The notes below the pieces were generated by a model that was given only the letters and a program-made list of their open reading frames with translations, had not been told where the DNA came from and searched no databases. A stretch of 64,000 bases of DNA from Roridomyces roridus (lineage: Eukaryota > Basidiomycota > Agaricomycetes > Agaricales > Mycenaceae), in contig JARKIF010000012.1 of NCBI GenBank assembly GCA_029378245.1, positions 186,001 to 250,000 on the forward strand, given 5' to 3'. Positions 1 through 11,032 of the stretch are shown in pieces (within the stretch, counting starts at the first letter, position 1; each line of letters starts with the position of its first letter). A program made the position numbers and the translations under genes.

Positions 1-3
1 AAG

Positions 4-471
4 GTAGGTCAGATTCAACCATACCCAGGCTCCGTGATGAATCAGTGTTCTATCAAGACTTTTACATGATCTTGTGCAATGTGAGTGGTCTTGTGTTGGA
101 TGGACCACGCTCATTCAGACGATTCAAAAAGGCTACTCTGCCTGAATTTAAACGACATTCCCAAGTTGGCAGACGACATTCTGAATTTGAAGAATTCCGG
201 GACGCGCTGGCGGCAGGGGTCAAGAACATTCCGCAACTTCCTGGAAGGAAAGAGTTTCTGTGGAGTTCATGGCCCTGCTACAGGCAAAGGAAACTTTTGG
301 AGTGGTTGCAGTTGTTGTCTGAACACGAGGAGTTTGAGGCAAGTCACACCCTTTTTGGCGTTGAGCTGCCAGGCTGATGTGAAGCAGATGTTGAAGGATG
401 AACTTCGAAGGTTTCTCCAGGAAGAAGATTATAGCATTGGCAGTGCCTCCCCCGCCTCGAACACTCCGTAA
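4..471 (+). CDS. 3' end of a metalloprotease-family gene (C-terminal part only)
   Basis: The 5' part lies outside the window. Bases 1-3 (aag) look like an acceptor, followed by exons about 4-80, 132-338 and 388-471 (stop TAA). The middle intron starts gcaagt at 339, a GC donor, and the acceptor cag at 385-387 keeps the frame. The protein tail (FKRHSQVGRRHSEFEEF, then SSWPCYRQRKLLEWL, then KDELRRFLQEE) matches segment by segment the C-terminus of the minus-strand gene at 6472-8246, and the splice sites fall at the same places. That second copy carries the zinc-protease motif HEFGHALGLLHEH, so this gene is inferred to be the same kind of protein; the catalytic part itself is not visible here. 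The function of the basic, Trp-rich C-terminal domain is unknown. Confidence 0.75.
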
Positions 472-588
472 ATTACTTGTTATGTATACTTGCCCGAAAA
501 GGACAATTTGACGCGCCGGTCCCGTGTTAACCGAGGCGGCCGAGAGTAGTTGAAAGTCTCACACTTTGCAACTCTGCACCCACCTTGA

Positions 589-1232
589 ATGACCTTTCTG
601 CAGGAACTAAACTCGTACCGGGTGCCCAAGGCCAAGCCGACGAGCCCGCCTCCCGCAGTGGGTTCCAAAGCACCCTCTCTCGACGGCTTGCGGATGCCCA
701 GTCCAGACAAACGACCGACAATTGTGACCTTCCTGCGTCATTGCGGTTGCCCATGTCCGTGTGATCTCACGCGTTTTCGCTGAGCTGCTAATTGCTTCCT
801 ATAGTTGCTGAAAAAACGTTCCGATTGTTGAGTGCCAAGGCCGCAGCGACTCCAGGCATTCGATTCGTTGCTGTTTCTCACAGTGACCAGGCTGCGACGG
901 ACGGATGGCTCACGGCGATCGGTGGAGCGGATAGCCAAGTGCAAGTCGTCGTTGACGCCGAGCGCGAGTTGTTTGCAGCATGGGGCCTCGGATTGTCGTC
1001 CCTTGGCGATTGGTTGAGTCCCAGAACGCTCAGCGCTGTCTATCGTCTTGGAAAGAGTGAAGGGATATGGAATAGGCCGACTGAGAGTGGAAGCCGATGG
1101 CAGAAAGCTGGAAGTTTTGGGGTGGATGGAGAGGGAATCGTCAAGTGGGGAGTGGTCAGCAAGGGTGCAGATGAGATTGGGGACTTTGAAGAAGCTGTCA
1201 GGGCGTTGGATGCAGCCAGTGCGAGACTTTGA
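589..1232 (+). CDS. AhpC/TSA-like thioredoxin-fold protein (AAED1/PRXL2-type)
   Basis: Two exons, 589-754 and 805-1232, joined by a 50-nt GT-AG intron, give about 197 aa. The splice restores the continuous segment FLRHCGCPFAEKTFRLL, which places a CxC pair where thioredoxin-fold peroxiredoxin-like proteins have their active-site cysteines. Later motifs (VAVSHSD, VDAERELFAAWGLG, FGVDGEGIVKW) follow the usual order of the fungal AhpC/TSA antioxidant family. These proteins are thought to act in redox defence; the substrate here cannot be told. The ATG at 589 is the first in frame and leads directly into the conserved part. The gene runs in the same direction as, and ends 62 bases before, the ROM2-type gene. 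Confidence 0.85.
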
Positions 1233-1294
1233 AGAGACCGTGTTGTATTGTGTGTCGCAATTGATTGATCTATCATCCTACTCTCGACGCCGAG

Positions 1295-4200
1295 ATGGAC
1301 CACCGCCCACTGGGCCCACGCCAGCAACCGCCAGAGCGGCGTGCAGCTTACGAGGACATCTTTGGTCGACGGCCTCGACCAGCGGCCAGCCCTGCTCCCA
1401 TGCAACAATACCCTCAGCCCCAATACCAGTATTCCCATTACCCCCAATTCCCCCCCAATGGATATCCACCAACGGGGTACAACCCAAATTCCAATGGATA
1501 TGGCTACCAGGCCCACCCACAACCTCCTCGCGCGTATCCGCAGTCTCTGGGTCATCCCAATCACCCGCAACATCACCACCAACATCACCAGCAACCCGCT
1601 CCACCCCATCCAAACGTCCATCCAGCTCCGAATGCCCAAGGATTGACCCCGGCCCAGGCATACCAGGCCCAGGTTGCCCAACGGCCTCCAGCACTCAGCG
1701 TCGCGGTTGGCGACGGTGCCGGCCGGCTTGACCTCACCTTTGACTCTGATCCTGGTAGCCCGACGTCCAGGCTACATCCACCGGTCGATTCCCATGATGC
1801 TCGCAGTCTGATTGGCGGTGGTGAGTCGCGCCAGCTCGCAGGCAGTGGTCCAGGACTGGGCTCCGATAGTCCCGGCGTGTTTGAAGAGGAGGCAGAGGAC
1901 GAGGATAGCGAGCTGCCGTGGGCCAGACGAGACTGTGAGTGGTCCAAATTTTATATTCCCATCCCCTATTGTCTCGCGGCGGCGTCGGTTTATCGCCAGC
2001 CAGCTCGCATCGCGGGACCGACGTCATAGCATCACCCTTTTCCCGGTTTTCTCGGGCGAGATACTAACCCATTTTAATCCACAGCAACGGGACCTGCATT
2101 GACAACGACGCAACGTACGTCTTTTCGTTTTTTATATCGACTTGTGACGACTTGTGACGTGGGCGGCGCTGCTGGTTCTAGTCTCCACAGCGTGTGTTTG
2201 AGGCGTGGCTGGGCTCGTGCTTCTACATATGTTCCCCATTTCCTTTGTTCTCATCTACTTTCTACTCATGTTCAATGCTAACACGCTTTCTCTTTCGTCT
2301 AGAACAACGTTTGTGATGTTCTGTCTCGCCGTTCCTAGATTGCTAACCTCACTCTATAGCACAATATTCTCAAAACCCACCACCTGGAGCGGCGCCCGCA
2401 CACTATGCCCGCTCTTCCCCGCGCCAGTCTCAATCGTTTGCCCGGGCAATACCGTCAGCACACCGATTTTCGAGCGCCTCCGACACCCCGCCCCCGTCAA
2501 TACGTTCGTCAGTTGCCAGCTCGTCAACCTCGCCAACTTCGCTCGACCACGAGACATCGCCCTCACCGCAACCAGGGCAGCAACAGACGTATAATGGCAA
2601 TGGCACAATATCGTCCCGTCGCTCCTCCGAGACTTCCCGCACTCTCCCGCGATTAAATGGTCCGCGGCGAGAGCGGAATGCCCAGGACCGAGCCATGAGC
2701 ATGTCCGCCATGTCTATGGCGACCGCCTCGACGACCACGCTTGGCGGATCGCATGCTCACTCACACTCACCGACGTCGACGCCGACATCCATGATGGGCA
2801 AACCCCCGCGTGGGCCCCTAGTTTATCCTGCGCTGCTATCGCGAGTGGCGGAGGTCTTTCGTCAGAAGGTGCCGCGTGCAGATCGAGTCAAAGACGGGCT
2901 GACGTACCACGATGCGTTTGACGGGCGCGAGGCTGTCGACCGGATCGCTCACATCATCAAGACGACCGACCGGAATCTGGCGCTATTGCTGGGGCGCGCA
3001 CTGGATGCACAAAAGTTCTTTCACGATGTCACATATGACCATCGGTTGAGGGACAGTGCTTTGGAGTTGTACCAGTTCCGAACAAAGCTGCCAAGTCCGT
3101 TTGGGAGCGGTGAGCTCGCTCAAGGGGCTGAGGGGGCGAAGCTGCTGGGGGCGCCGGCGCCCGACCAAGCAGAGGGCGTATTGTCACCAGAGGCGTTGGA
3201 TGGGGTTCCCGCTGCTAGTCCAGCGGAGGAAGAGCAGGAGGAGGAGGCGCCGTTGCCCACAGGCGTGTTTACGCTGCTGGCGGATTGTTACAGTCCGACA
3301 TGTAGCCGGGACCAGCTGTGTTATTCCATTGCGTGCCCGAGGAGGTTGGAGCAGCAGGCGAGGCTCAATATGAAGCCGCAGCCTGGGTTGAAGAAGGTTC
3401 GTCCGGCCGCCCTTGATGGATGTCTTGTACTAACGCAGTTTCATAGGAGGCCTCTCGCGAGTCGCTCGGCGACCCCGAACCCGACGCAGCGACTCTGTGG
3501 ATCCACTCCGTCCCACCCGAGATTGCCGCCAGCGTTTCTGACGCGGAGAAGAAACGACAGGAGGCGATCAACGAGGTGATTTACACCGAGCGGGACTTTG
3601 TGCGTGATATGGAGTATTTGCGGGACATGTGGGTTTCCAAGCTGGCGGCGGCGGAGGATATCATTCCTGCTGAGAGGAGGGAGCAGTTCCTCATCCAGGT
3701 GTTTTGGAATGCGCATGATATAATCACGGTCAATACCAAGGTGCGTGCTATCCCTTTTTTTATGCGATTGAGGACTGATTTGTGTAGCTGCGAGACGCGC
3801 TCAACAAGCGACAGCGGGCGTTTGCTGTTGTGGAGAAGATTGGGGATATCTTCACCGATGCTGTTCCCAACTTCCAACCGTTTGTCAGCTATGGTGCGCA
3901 CCAGCTGTATGGCAAGTACGAATTTGAGAAGGAGAAGAGCTCAAATCCGGCGTTTGCGGCGTTTGTTGAGGTGTGTTTCCACTCATCGTTGCAAGAAGAT
4001 GGGATGCTAAATAGGCGGATAGATGACGGAACGCCTCCCCGAATCGCGCAAATTAGAACTGAATGCGTACTTGACAAAGCCGACTACTCGGCTTGCCCGG
4101 TACCCGTTGCTGCTGGAGGCGGTTCTGAAGCATACACCAGACGACTCTACCGACAAGGTCGTGTTGCCGCAGGTCATTGCTCAAGTCCGCGCATTCCTTT

Positions 4201-6200
4201 CCAGGGTCAATGAGGAGTCTGGCCGGGCGGAGAATCGGTTCAATCTGGCGCAGTTGGACTCGGAGCTCAAGTTCAAACCGGGAGAGCATGTCGACCTTCG
4301 ACTGCAAGAGGAAGGCCGCGAGCTCGTGTACAAGGGCGTGCTCAACAAGCGGGACGGGGAGTTGCAGGTGTATTTGTTTGACCATGCGCTGCTTTTTGCC
4401 AAGCAGGTCAAAACAAAGACACATGAGCAGTATCGGGTCTATCGACGGGTGAGCGTTGTGTCTTTTCTAGTCCGCTTCCTTTGCTAACTTGAAAAACAGC
4501 CGATTCCGCTCGAGCTACTGCTAATCAGTGCATCGGAGGAACCGTCCAACGGCAAGGACACGGTTCGCGGGCAGCGTTCACGGCAGCTGGTGCGCAAATC
4601 TTCGTTTGGGAGCATTGCGACCCGGAGCTCGCCACACCCGCCTGCGGTGGCTGTTCGCCCGGACGCGAAAGGCCCTCACTGGATCTCGTTTTCACATCTG
4701 GGGCGCAAGAACTACAGTCTGGTGCTATGGGCCAATTCTGCGTTGGCTCAGCGCAAGTGGATTGAGCATATTGGCAAGCAGCAGACGGCGATGCGCGAGA
4801 GGAGTATGGTCTTTGAGACCGTGGCGCTCAGCGAGGGCTTCTTTGGAATTAACAAGGTCAATTGTGCGGCGCCGTTTAGTGAGTTTTCCTCGATATGATG
4901 TGTCACGTGATTACTGATCTTTTCAAGGTGGTGGTCGGAGGATCGTCTATGGGACGGACGATGGGGTGTACATTTCGGACCTGCGGGAGATTAACAAGGA
5001 CCCGGTCAAGGTTCTAGCGCTGCTAGACGTCGGCCAGGTCGATGTTCTCGAGGACTACCAACTACTCATCGTTCTTTCTGGTGTGTGCTGGTCTTTCGCT
5101 GAGAGACAATCTTACTGATACATAACTCAGAGCGTCAAGTCCTCACCTTTCCGCTTGATGCGCTGGACCCGATAGACCCAATGGCGGGCCTGAAGCGTGC
5201 GAAGCGTATCGCCACTCATACGTCATTCTTCAAGGCCGGCTTTTGCCTCGGACGTGTGCTCGTTTGCATCGTCAAGTCGACTCAGCTGTCGAGTACGTTC
5301 AAGGCCCTGGAACCCATCGAGCAGAATGTGCGTGGGCGTGCCAAGCCCACGTTCAAGAAGCTGCTACAGGGTGGGAACGATACTCTCAAGCCGTTCAGGG
5401 AGTTTTATATCCCGGTCGAGTCAACGTCAATACACTACCTCAAGACGCGCATGTGCATTGGATGCTCCAAAGGGTTTGAAATTGTCGACCTGGAATCGCT
5501 GGAAACGCAAGGGTTGCTCGATCCGGCCGACGAATCGCTCGAGTTTGTCCGAAAGCGGGAGAATCTGCGACCCATGGCGATCTACCGCATCAATAACGAC
5601 TTTTTGCTCTGTTACGACGGTTCGTCCGAGTTGCGTTATTCCAATGCTCCCGGCTGACTGTTTTCGGGCAGAATTCGCGTTTTACGTGAACAAGACTGGA
5701 CGACGATCACGAAAAGAGTTTATGGTGTTCTGGGAGGGCATGCCCACCGGCTTTGGTACGTATATCGACCTTCCATAACGACGCTCGAATTAATGGGCTG
5801 GACAGCACTGCACGAGCCATATGTCCTTGCCTTTGAGCCGTCGTTTGTGGAGATCCGACATATTGAAACGGGCTTGATGTCCCAGGTCATTCAGGGCTCC
5901 AACCTTCGACTGTTGTTTGCGGACACGCCGCCTTCGGTGAACAATGGTGGCAGCGGCTACACGTATCAAGCACCGTACGACCCTTACAACCCGCCCGGCT
6001 CGATGGGAGGTCGTGGGTATGGACTGCCGCCACATATGCAGCAATACCCGAACCAACAACAGCACCGATACCCTCAGGGAGTCGGCCGCGATGAGATACT
6101 CATGGTCTCTGACGACCGCGTCATGGCACTGCGTACGGCGGCAGGCCCGCAGCGCTACATGTCTGATAACGTTTCGATGGTGTCTATGCCGCCGCGGTAG
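1295..6200 (+). CDS. ROM2: Rho1 guanine-nucleotide exchange factor, DEP-DH-PH-CNH
   Basis: Eleven exons can be joined in frame: 1295-1934, 2085-2114, 2360-3396, 3447-3740, 3788-3970, 4023-4448, 4500-4878, 4928-5080, 5131-5619, 5672-5755 and 5806-6200, about 1369 aa. The N-terminus (1-330) is rich in Pro, Gln, His and Ser and probably disordered. A DEP domain lies at about 375-465, followed by a Cys-containing linker. A RhoGEF (DH) domain covers about 605-790 (AINEVIYTERDFVRDMEYL; PTTRLARYPLLLEAVLKHT), a PH domain about 800-965, and a CNH domain about 996-1285 (EFYIPVES, YRINNDFLLCYD, ALHEPYVLAF). The architecture is that of yeast Rom1/Rom2 and fission yeast Rgf proteins, which load GTP on Rho1 for cell-wall glucan synthesis. 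The 245-nt second intron may hide a 6-nt exon. CNH intron positions recur in the F-box-CNH genes at 41-48 kb. Confidence 0.93.
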
Positions 6201-6471
6201 CGACGGTTGTGTGTTTCTTTTCTCTCTTTTTTTATTATACCTGTTTTCCGTATCGCTGCAACGTACATACTGATCATTCCGTTTCGTTCCTTGTCGTTGT
6301 TTCTTTATAGTGTGTATACATATACTCTATATAAACATATCACTTGCATTCTGTATTCTTGCAATAGGCGACTTTCGATTCATAAATGTAACAGAGGAAA
6401 TGATTGGCACTGGCAGGTGGATCGCCACAGGCTTCTTCTCCGCAAAACCCGTTCAGCGGGCAGATCATTGA

Positions 6472-8246
6472 CTACTCGACATCTCTGCGTATAATTTCAT
6501 AGAATTCATCCTGAAGAAAACGTCGGAGTTCGCTTTTTATTCTCTATCATTGTTATAAGCTGCGTTCATTGTCTTAACCACGACTCACCTCAAATTCTGG
6601 GTGTTTTGGCAGCGAGCATAACCACTCTCGAAGTTTCTTGCGCCGATAGCAGGGCCAAGTCGTCCAAAATGGACCTGTTCCAGGAAGAGTTGGGATGTCC
6701 TTGACGTTATCTGCCAGCGCTGCTCGAAAGTCCTCGAACTGAGAATATTGTCGACGGACTTGCGAGCGTCGTTTGAATTCCGATAAGTTGGCCTGTAGTT
6801 GCATTGTAAAAAAGGATGAGTTGAGAGAATCGATTACTGACGTTGCATATGATTTTGTAGAAACAGGCTGAAGGAATGAGCTGATTGAATGGCGACGAAA
6901 AGGCCGACCGACCTTTTTGTGAAATGTGTGTTTCCACACATTTGATGTTCAAGCGACTCGCTGTGCGTTGATGAGCGGTTGAGAAGTGAGTACAGCGGCG
7001 CACATTACCTTCGCGTTCAGCCTCTTGGTACGCAGAAAATTTGTCCCTGATACTCGAAGGTGGCAAGTCTTTCCATTCGCGGATGATTCGTTTGGGTACA
7101 CCAGCGACCTTGAGTGCATGGTGTAGAGTCCATCGAGATGCTTGTGGATGTGGATCAGGTCGAGGGTAGTTGATCACCATGTACGCCTTGTCCATGTCTG
7201 AAAGGTTGCAGTTCAAGTCAGCCGCTAGCCCTGCCGAGTTGAACTCGGGATTGATGCGATAACTGAGAATCTACTTGAGATGAGGTAGTTGGAAGAAGCT
7301 GAGAGCGTACACCATGATAGAACGCGGGTCAAAGGCGTTGTAGTTGGATGGTTGGGTCCTCTTGCTGAACATGAACAGGACATTGTTCCGGATGAACCTG
7401 TCGTCATATCCGCGATTCCGATACCATTCCAATACTTCGTCTTCATTCCAGTCGAGCGCACGTGCCGCTCCAGGTCCCTACCGATAAATAAGGACGGTCA
7501 GCAGTTGGGTGACTCGCCAAGTACCTGATGCTCGCTTTGTAAACAGTCAGAATCGGATAGAAAGCGGAAAGAAAAAAAGGCGCACTGAAGGAGTCCCAAA
7601 GCATGCCCGAATTCATGCAGTATCGTTCCCCGTTCAGAATCGACAGTTTTTTCTTCGTCAGAGATCTGGTCGAACTGCATCGTCGGGCCTGTCTTCTGAT
7701 TGAGAGCCGTCTTCCCGATGAAGCACCAGGACCCGTCTCCTTCGAAGGTGATACGGAAAGCGGCGGACTCGTCCTCGTCGGGCTTCCGTACGAAAATGAT
7801 GTTTGCATACCACATCCATTCGTGCATCACGCTTTCCACTTTGTATTTTTGTCGATCGGTGCCGTCTAAGAAGCAGTAGAAGATTTCCTAGCATCTTTGT
7901 TAGCGAATGCGTTCGGCATGAGCGCAGAACAACAACCCGCCCATTATCCCACAAGTAAGATGGATGGGCATAAGCTGAGCCCGTCGCCGAACGGTACAAT
8001 GGCGGACGCTCGGGGCTCAAGGTCGCGGAACCATCGCTGGATTGAGAGAACGCGATGCTGTTGTGAGGTGAATTGTTGGTCGAGGATCGACCGGAGAGCA
8101 AAGCGATGCAGATAGGAATCTGCTGCGATTTGGGTCTGGTAGGACTTGGGGATAGCGTCGTCCGATTCATACTGAGGAAAGAAAGTGCTTGATCGCCTTT
8201 TCTCGTATCCAAGCGCCGCGGATTCAATGCGATCCATGTCGGTCAT
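6472..8246 (-). CDS. Zincin-type metalloprotease with a basic C-terminal domain
   Basis: Spliced coding sequence reads WDNGRVV, FLDGTDRQKYKVESVMHEW, FEGDGSWCFIGKTAL, then HEFGHALGLLHEHQ, and later FDPRSIMVYRINPEF. The HExxHxxGLxH zinc site only forms when the intron after CTTCA (minus strand, near 7582) is removed, which supports the model. SIM is a metzincin-style Met-turn. After the catalytic part comes a segment (WTLHHALKVAGVPKRIIREW) and a basic domain ending near ELRRFLQDEFYEIIRR, stop at 6472-6474. No signal peptide is evident. The N-terminus is not resolved: the ATG at 8246 opens a plausible frame, but its join to the catalytic exon is unclear. A sister copy in opposite orientation ends at 471, so the pair brackets the redox and ROM2-type genes. 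Confidence 0.78.
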
Positions 8247-8984
8247 AGCACGCTGGGCCAAGAATATTCTTCGAATCGAGGCGCTAAGTGCTCCCGCACA
8301 ATGGGCCAGCCTTTGAACAATGTAGCCAAAATTGGAAAGCACTCGCCTTTGTCCCGAACCAGGTATTTAAACGCGGCGCTGACACAAGGCATGTAGCCAT
8401 ACTTGTGTTATCCCAGTCCCCCTCTATCATGGAACAGCCTCAGAATCGCACGGAAGAGGCGAGAATTCAACCTGCCGGTAACTGGCACAGCTGACAGTCT
8501 CCAGAATCAAACCGCGATCCACAGCAGCTCAAAGAGCGGCGAAGCACCCACCCATTCAACGGATGATCTTGATATCTTCCTACGCCCACCCCAACCGTGT
8601 TTTATTGCGCCCCAATTCCGGTTGCAACCGCGCGCGGACAGTACCAGCAGTTCCGAGCATTCATCCAAAGGTGAGAATCAGTCAGATCAGACGAATCCAG
8701 ACACTCAAAGTGCAAAGACACAGGCGAGGGGAAATTCCGGAGATGGCGCGCCCGGATCGCGTCTGCAGCGAAGAAGGTCATAGCTCGTCAAGAGTCGGTT
8801 TGATGACAACTCCTTCCAATCAGCTCCTTTACTGTATCGGTAGCCATGTAATTCTCAGTGAATTGTCCATCCGATTATGAATAAATACGCATTAACAGGG
8901 TCGTGTCATATGTATAGGTATGGCTACAAGCGAGTAGGAAAAAGAGTGATTTAAACGTCCACGGGCGGGGGCGCTGTGTGATCA
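8247..8984. other. Intergenic region, no gene recognised
   Basis: This lies between the 5' end of the metalloprotease gene and the 3' end of the zinc transporter, both on the minus strand. It holds short open frames on both strands without family resemblance, splice logic or biased codons. The upstream part may carry the missing first exon and promoter of the protease gene. I see no repeat, RNA gene or terminator-like structure that I can defend. Confidence 0.5.
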
Positions 8985-10874
8985 TTAGATATACGCGACA
9001 CAAGTAAAGGAACCAGACGTACGACAACAGGCATTGTCCTGCGGATTGCACTCCTGGTCCGGCGGGCACAGGACGAGACAAGATGTATCGGCAGCGGCCT
9101 GGATGTGGATAGATGAGTTCATGAGAACAGCTAAAACGAGTGGCTTGCCTTGAGAACATGCTCAGGCGGTCCGGAGCGGTAGTACTCAGGCTGAATGGTG
9201 CATGAGTGGATACCGTGATCGTGCAATGCCTGGTGAAAAGATTGTCAGCGACGACGTAAGATATACGAAGAAGAGGAGAACCTTTCTAATTTTGGCAGCA
9301 ATGGGCATAAAGTCAAGGTCCCGCGACGCGAGGACGTGAACAGAGGCAATATTCTTGGTCTCAGAGAGCTGAACGGCGGTTCAGATAGGATATGGGGGTA
9401 ACAGAAACCAGACAGACCTGCCATACGTGCAGCTCATGCAGGCTAAGGACGCCCTCGACTGCTAGAATGGACGCCCGTACTTGCTCAATCGACACTGTTG
9501 GCGGTACACCTTGCAGCAGGACGAACGAGGCGCTGCGGACTGCGGACACAAGTCAGTTGAGCCTAAGTCGGTATGTAAAGGACACACCAAGGGGGAGAGC
9601 AGAGGAGAAGATGATGACAGTGATAACGAGACTGATTATGGGGTCAAAGTAGTATTTGAAGCTCCAAGAAGTCAACCAAATGACGAGGCCTGTCGCAATC
9701 ACACCGACGTTTCCGAGCGCGTCGCCCATAACGTGGAGCACCAATGCCCGCATATTCATGGAACCATGAGAGTGCCCGTGCCCGTGATCGTGATCGTGTT
9801 CTGCTTCATCATGGTCATGACCATGGCTCACAGATGAAGCCAGGAGAGGTGACTCCTCGGTGTACCTGTGTCCACCGTCTTGCGAGAGACGATGTGAATG
9901 GGATCGCGACGGAGACGGAGAGCGCGCGTGTGCGATGTCACTTGCAGCTACAGGGCGGTGAGGGCAGCACATGTATTAATTTCAATCACGGACCTTTCAC
10001 GATGGCAGCGCGGGTTAATACTGGGTGGCCAGAGAGAGCAAAGTCATCGGACGATGCATTCGAGTCCGTCCGAGTGAGAACGGGCTTTGGAGTGGCGTCG
10101 TTGCTCTCCAAAACAGCTGGACCATGTGCAGTGCCATTAGCGGCCTTGATCGGTTCCGAGTGGGAGTGGGAGTGGGAGTGAGAATGTTCTATGATTCGTA
10201 AGAGGCGTCTCCAATTTCAGTATTCGGATGCCCACCGTGGAAAAGGAACAAGCCAACGACGTTAGAGGCCAGCCCCAAACACCCCACAACGACAACGAGG
10301 CGAGGGTTGGAGATTTCTGTGCTGGGTGAGGGTAAGGTACTAGATAGCCGTGGAGTAGCTTACCTGGAGTGCTGAAGAACCGTTCCAACGCTTCGAGGGA
10401 GATGGAAAAGCAGAGCGCTGCGATATATGATGTCAAGAAAGTCCGAAAGAGTGCCGAGACTTACCAAGCAGAAAGACGCCATTGACGAGAGCGGCAAGGA
10501 TTTCCGCGCGGTGCCACCCGTAGGAGTAGCGCGAGTCGCTTTCGTTCTTCTCCGTGAGCTGGACGGGGTAAATGGTGGGATTAACGGCCAGGGTCTTTGC
10601 ACACCTTGATCGCGTAGAGCGCGACGATTAAGCTCATCACATCACTGAAACGGATTGAGTCTGCGGCCACCGGTACAGCACAAAGGGACACACTTGAGCA
10701 TGTGGAAACTGTCTGCAACGAGGGCAAGGGAACCAACGGCATAACCTGACACGAAGTGAGTATCGAATGGTAAAGAACGACACCGAACCATTCACCAGTT
10801 ATCAACTCGACGAAAAAGAACACGACGTCTATGGCAAGAAGGGTTTTGATTTTGGCGGAGCGTGAAACTGGCAT
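8985..10874 (-). CDS. ZRC1: Cation diffusion facilitator, vacuolar zinc transporter (ZRC1/COT1-like)
   Basis: Exons from ATG 10874 (10796-10874, 10694-10745, 10605-10644, 10465-10558 and several more) join to MPVSRSAKIKTLLAIDVVFF, ITGYAVGSLALVADSFHMLND, ALYAIKLTEKNESDSRYSYG and ALCFSISLEALERFF. The two membrane HxxxD metal sites are visible (HMLND and HVMGD). Between the fourth and fifth helices is a long cytosolic loop with a His-Ser run and a dense His-Asp run, the usual zinc-sensing loop of fungal ZRC1 proteins. The C-terminal cytosolic domain (LLQGVPPTVSIEQVRASILA) ends in a Cys-rich tail (CPPDQECNPQDNACCR), stop at 8985-8987. Such proteins pump zinc into the vacuole by proton exchange. 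The intron with its 5' end at 9148 uses a GC donor (AAG|gcaagc). The gene is divergent from the CCCH gene, sharing about 158 bases of promoter. Confidence 0.92.
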
Positions 10875-11032
10875 GGTGGTGGTAGGTAGTAGTGGAAAGA
10901 AAGAAGGAATTATGTAGCCAGGCCAGGGACCAGGGACCAGGCTCTATCGAATGGCGGCTTGATTGGTGACTGTTGCTTTGTCCGAGTTTGGTCCGAGTCA
11001 CCACTGCTCTCTCACTCCAACCACCACCACCC

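Noticed and set aside
2115..2359. 6-nt microexon aacaac inside the long second intron of the ROM2-type gene
   Set aside because: Including or skipping it leaves the frame unchanged, so the sequence gives no evidence either way.
9744..10181. Plus-strand open frames in the zinc transporter region
   Set aside because: They are antisense to the His-rich loop; the minus-strand exons have domain motifs and valid splice sites.
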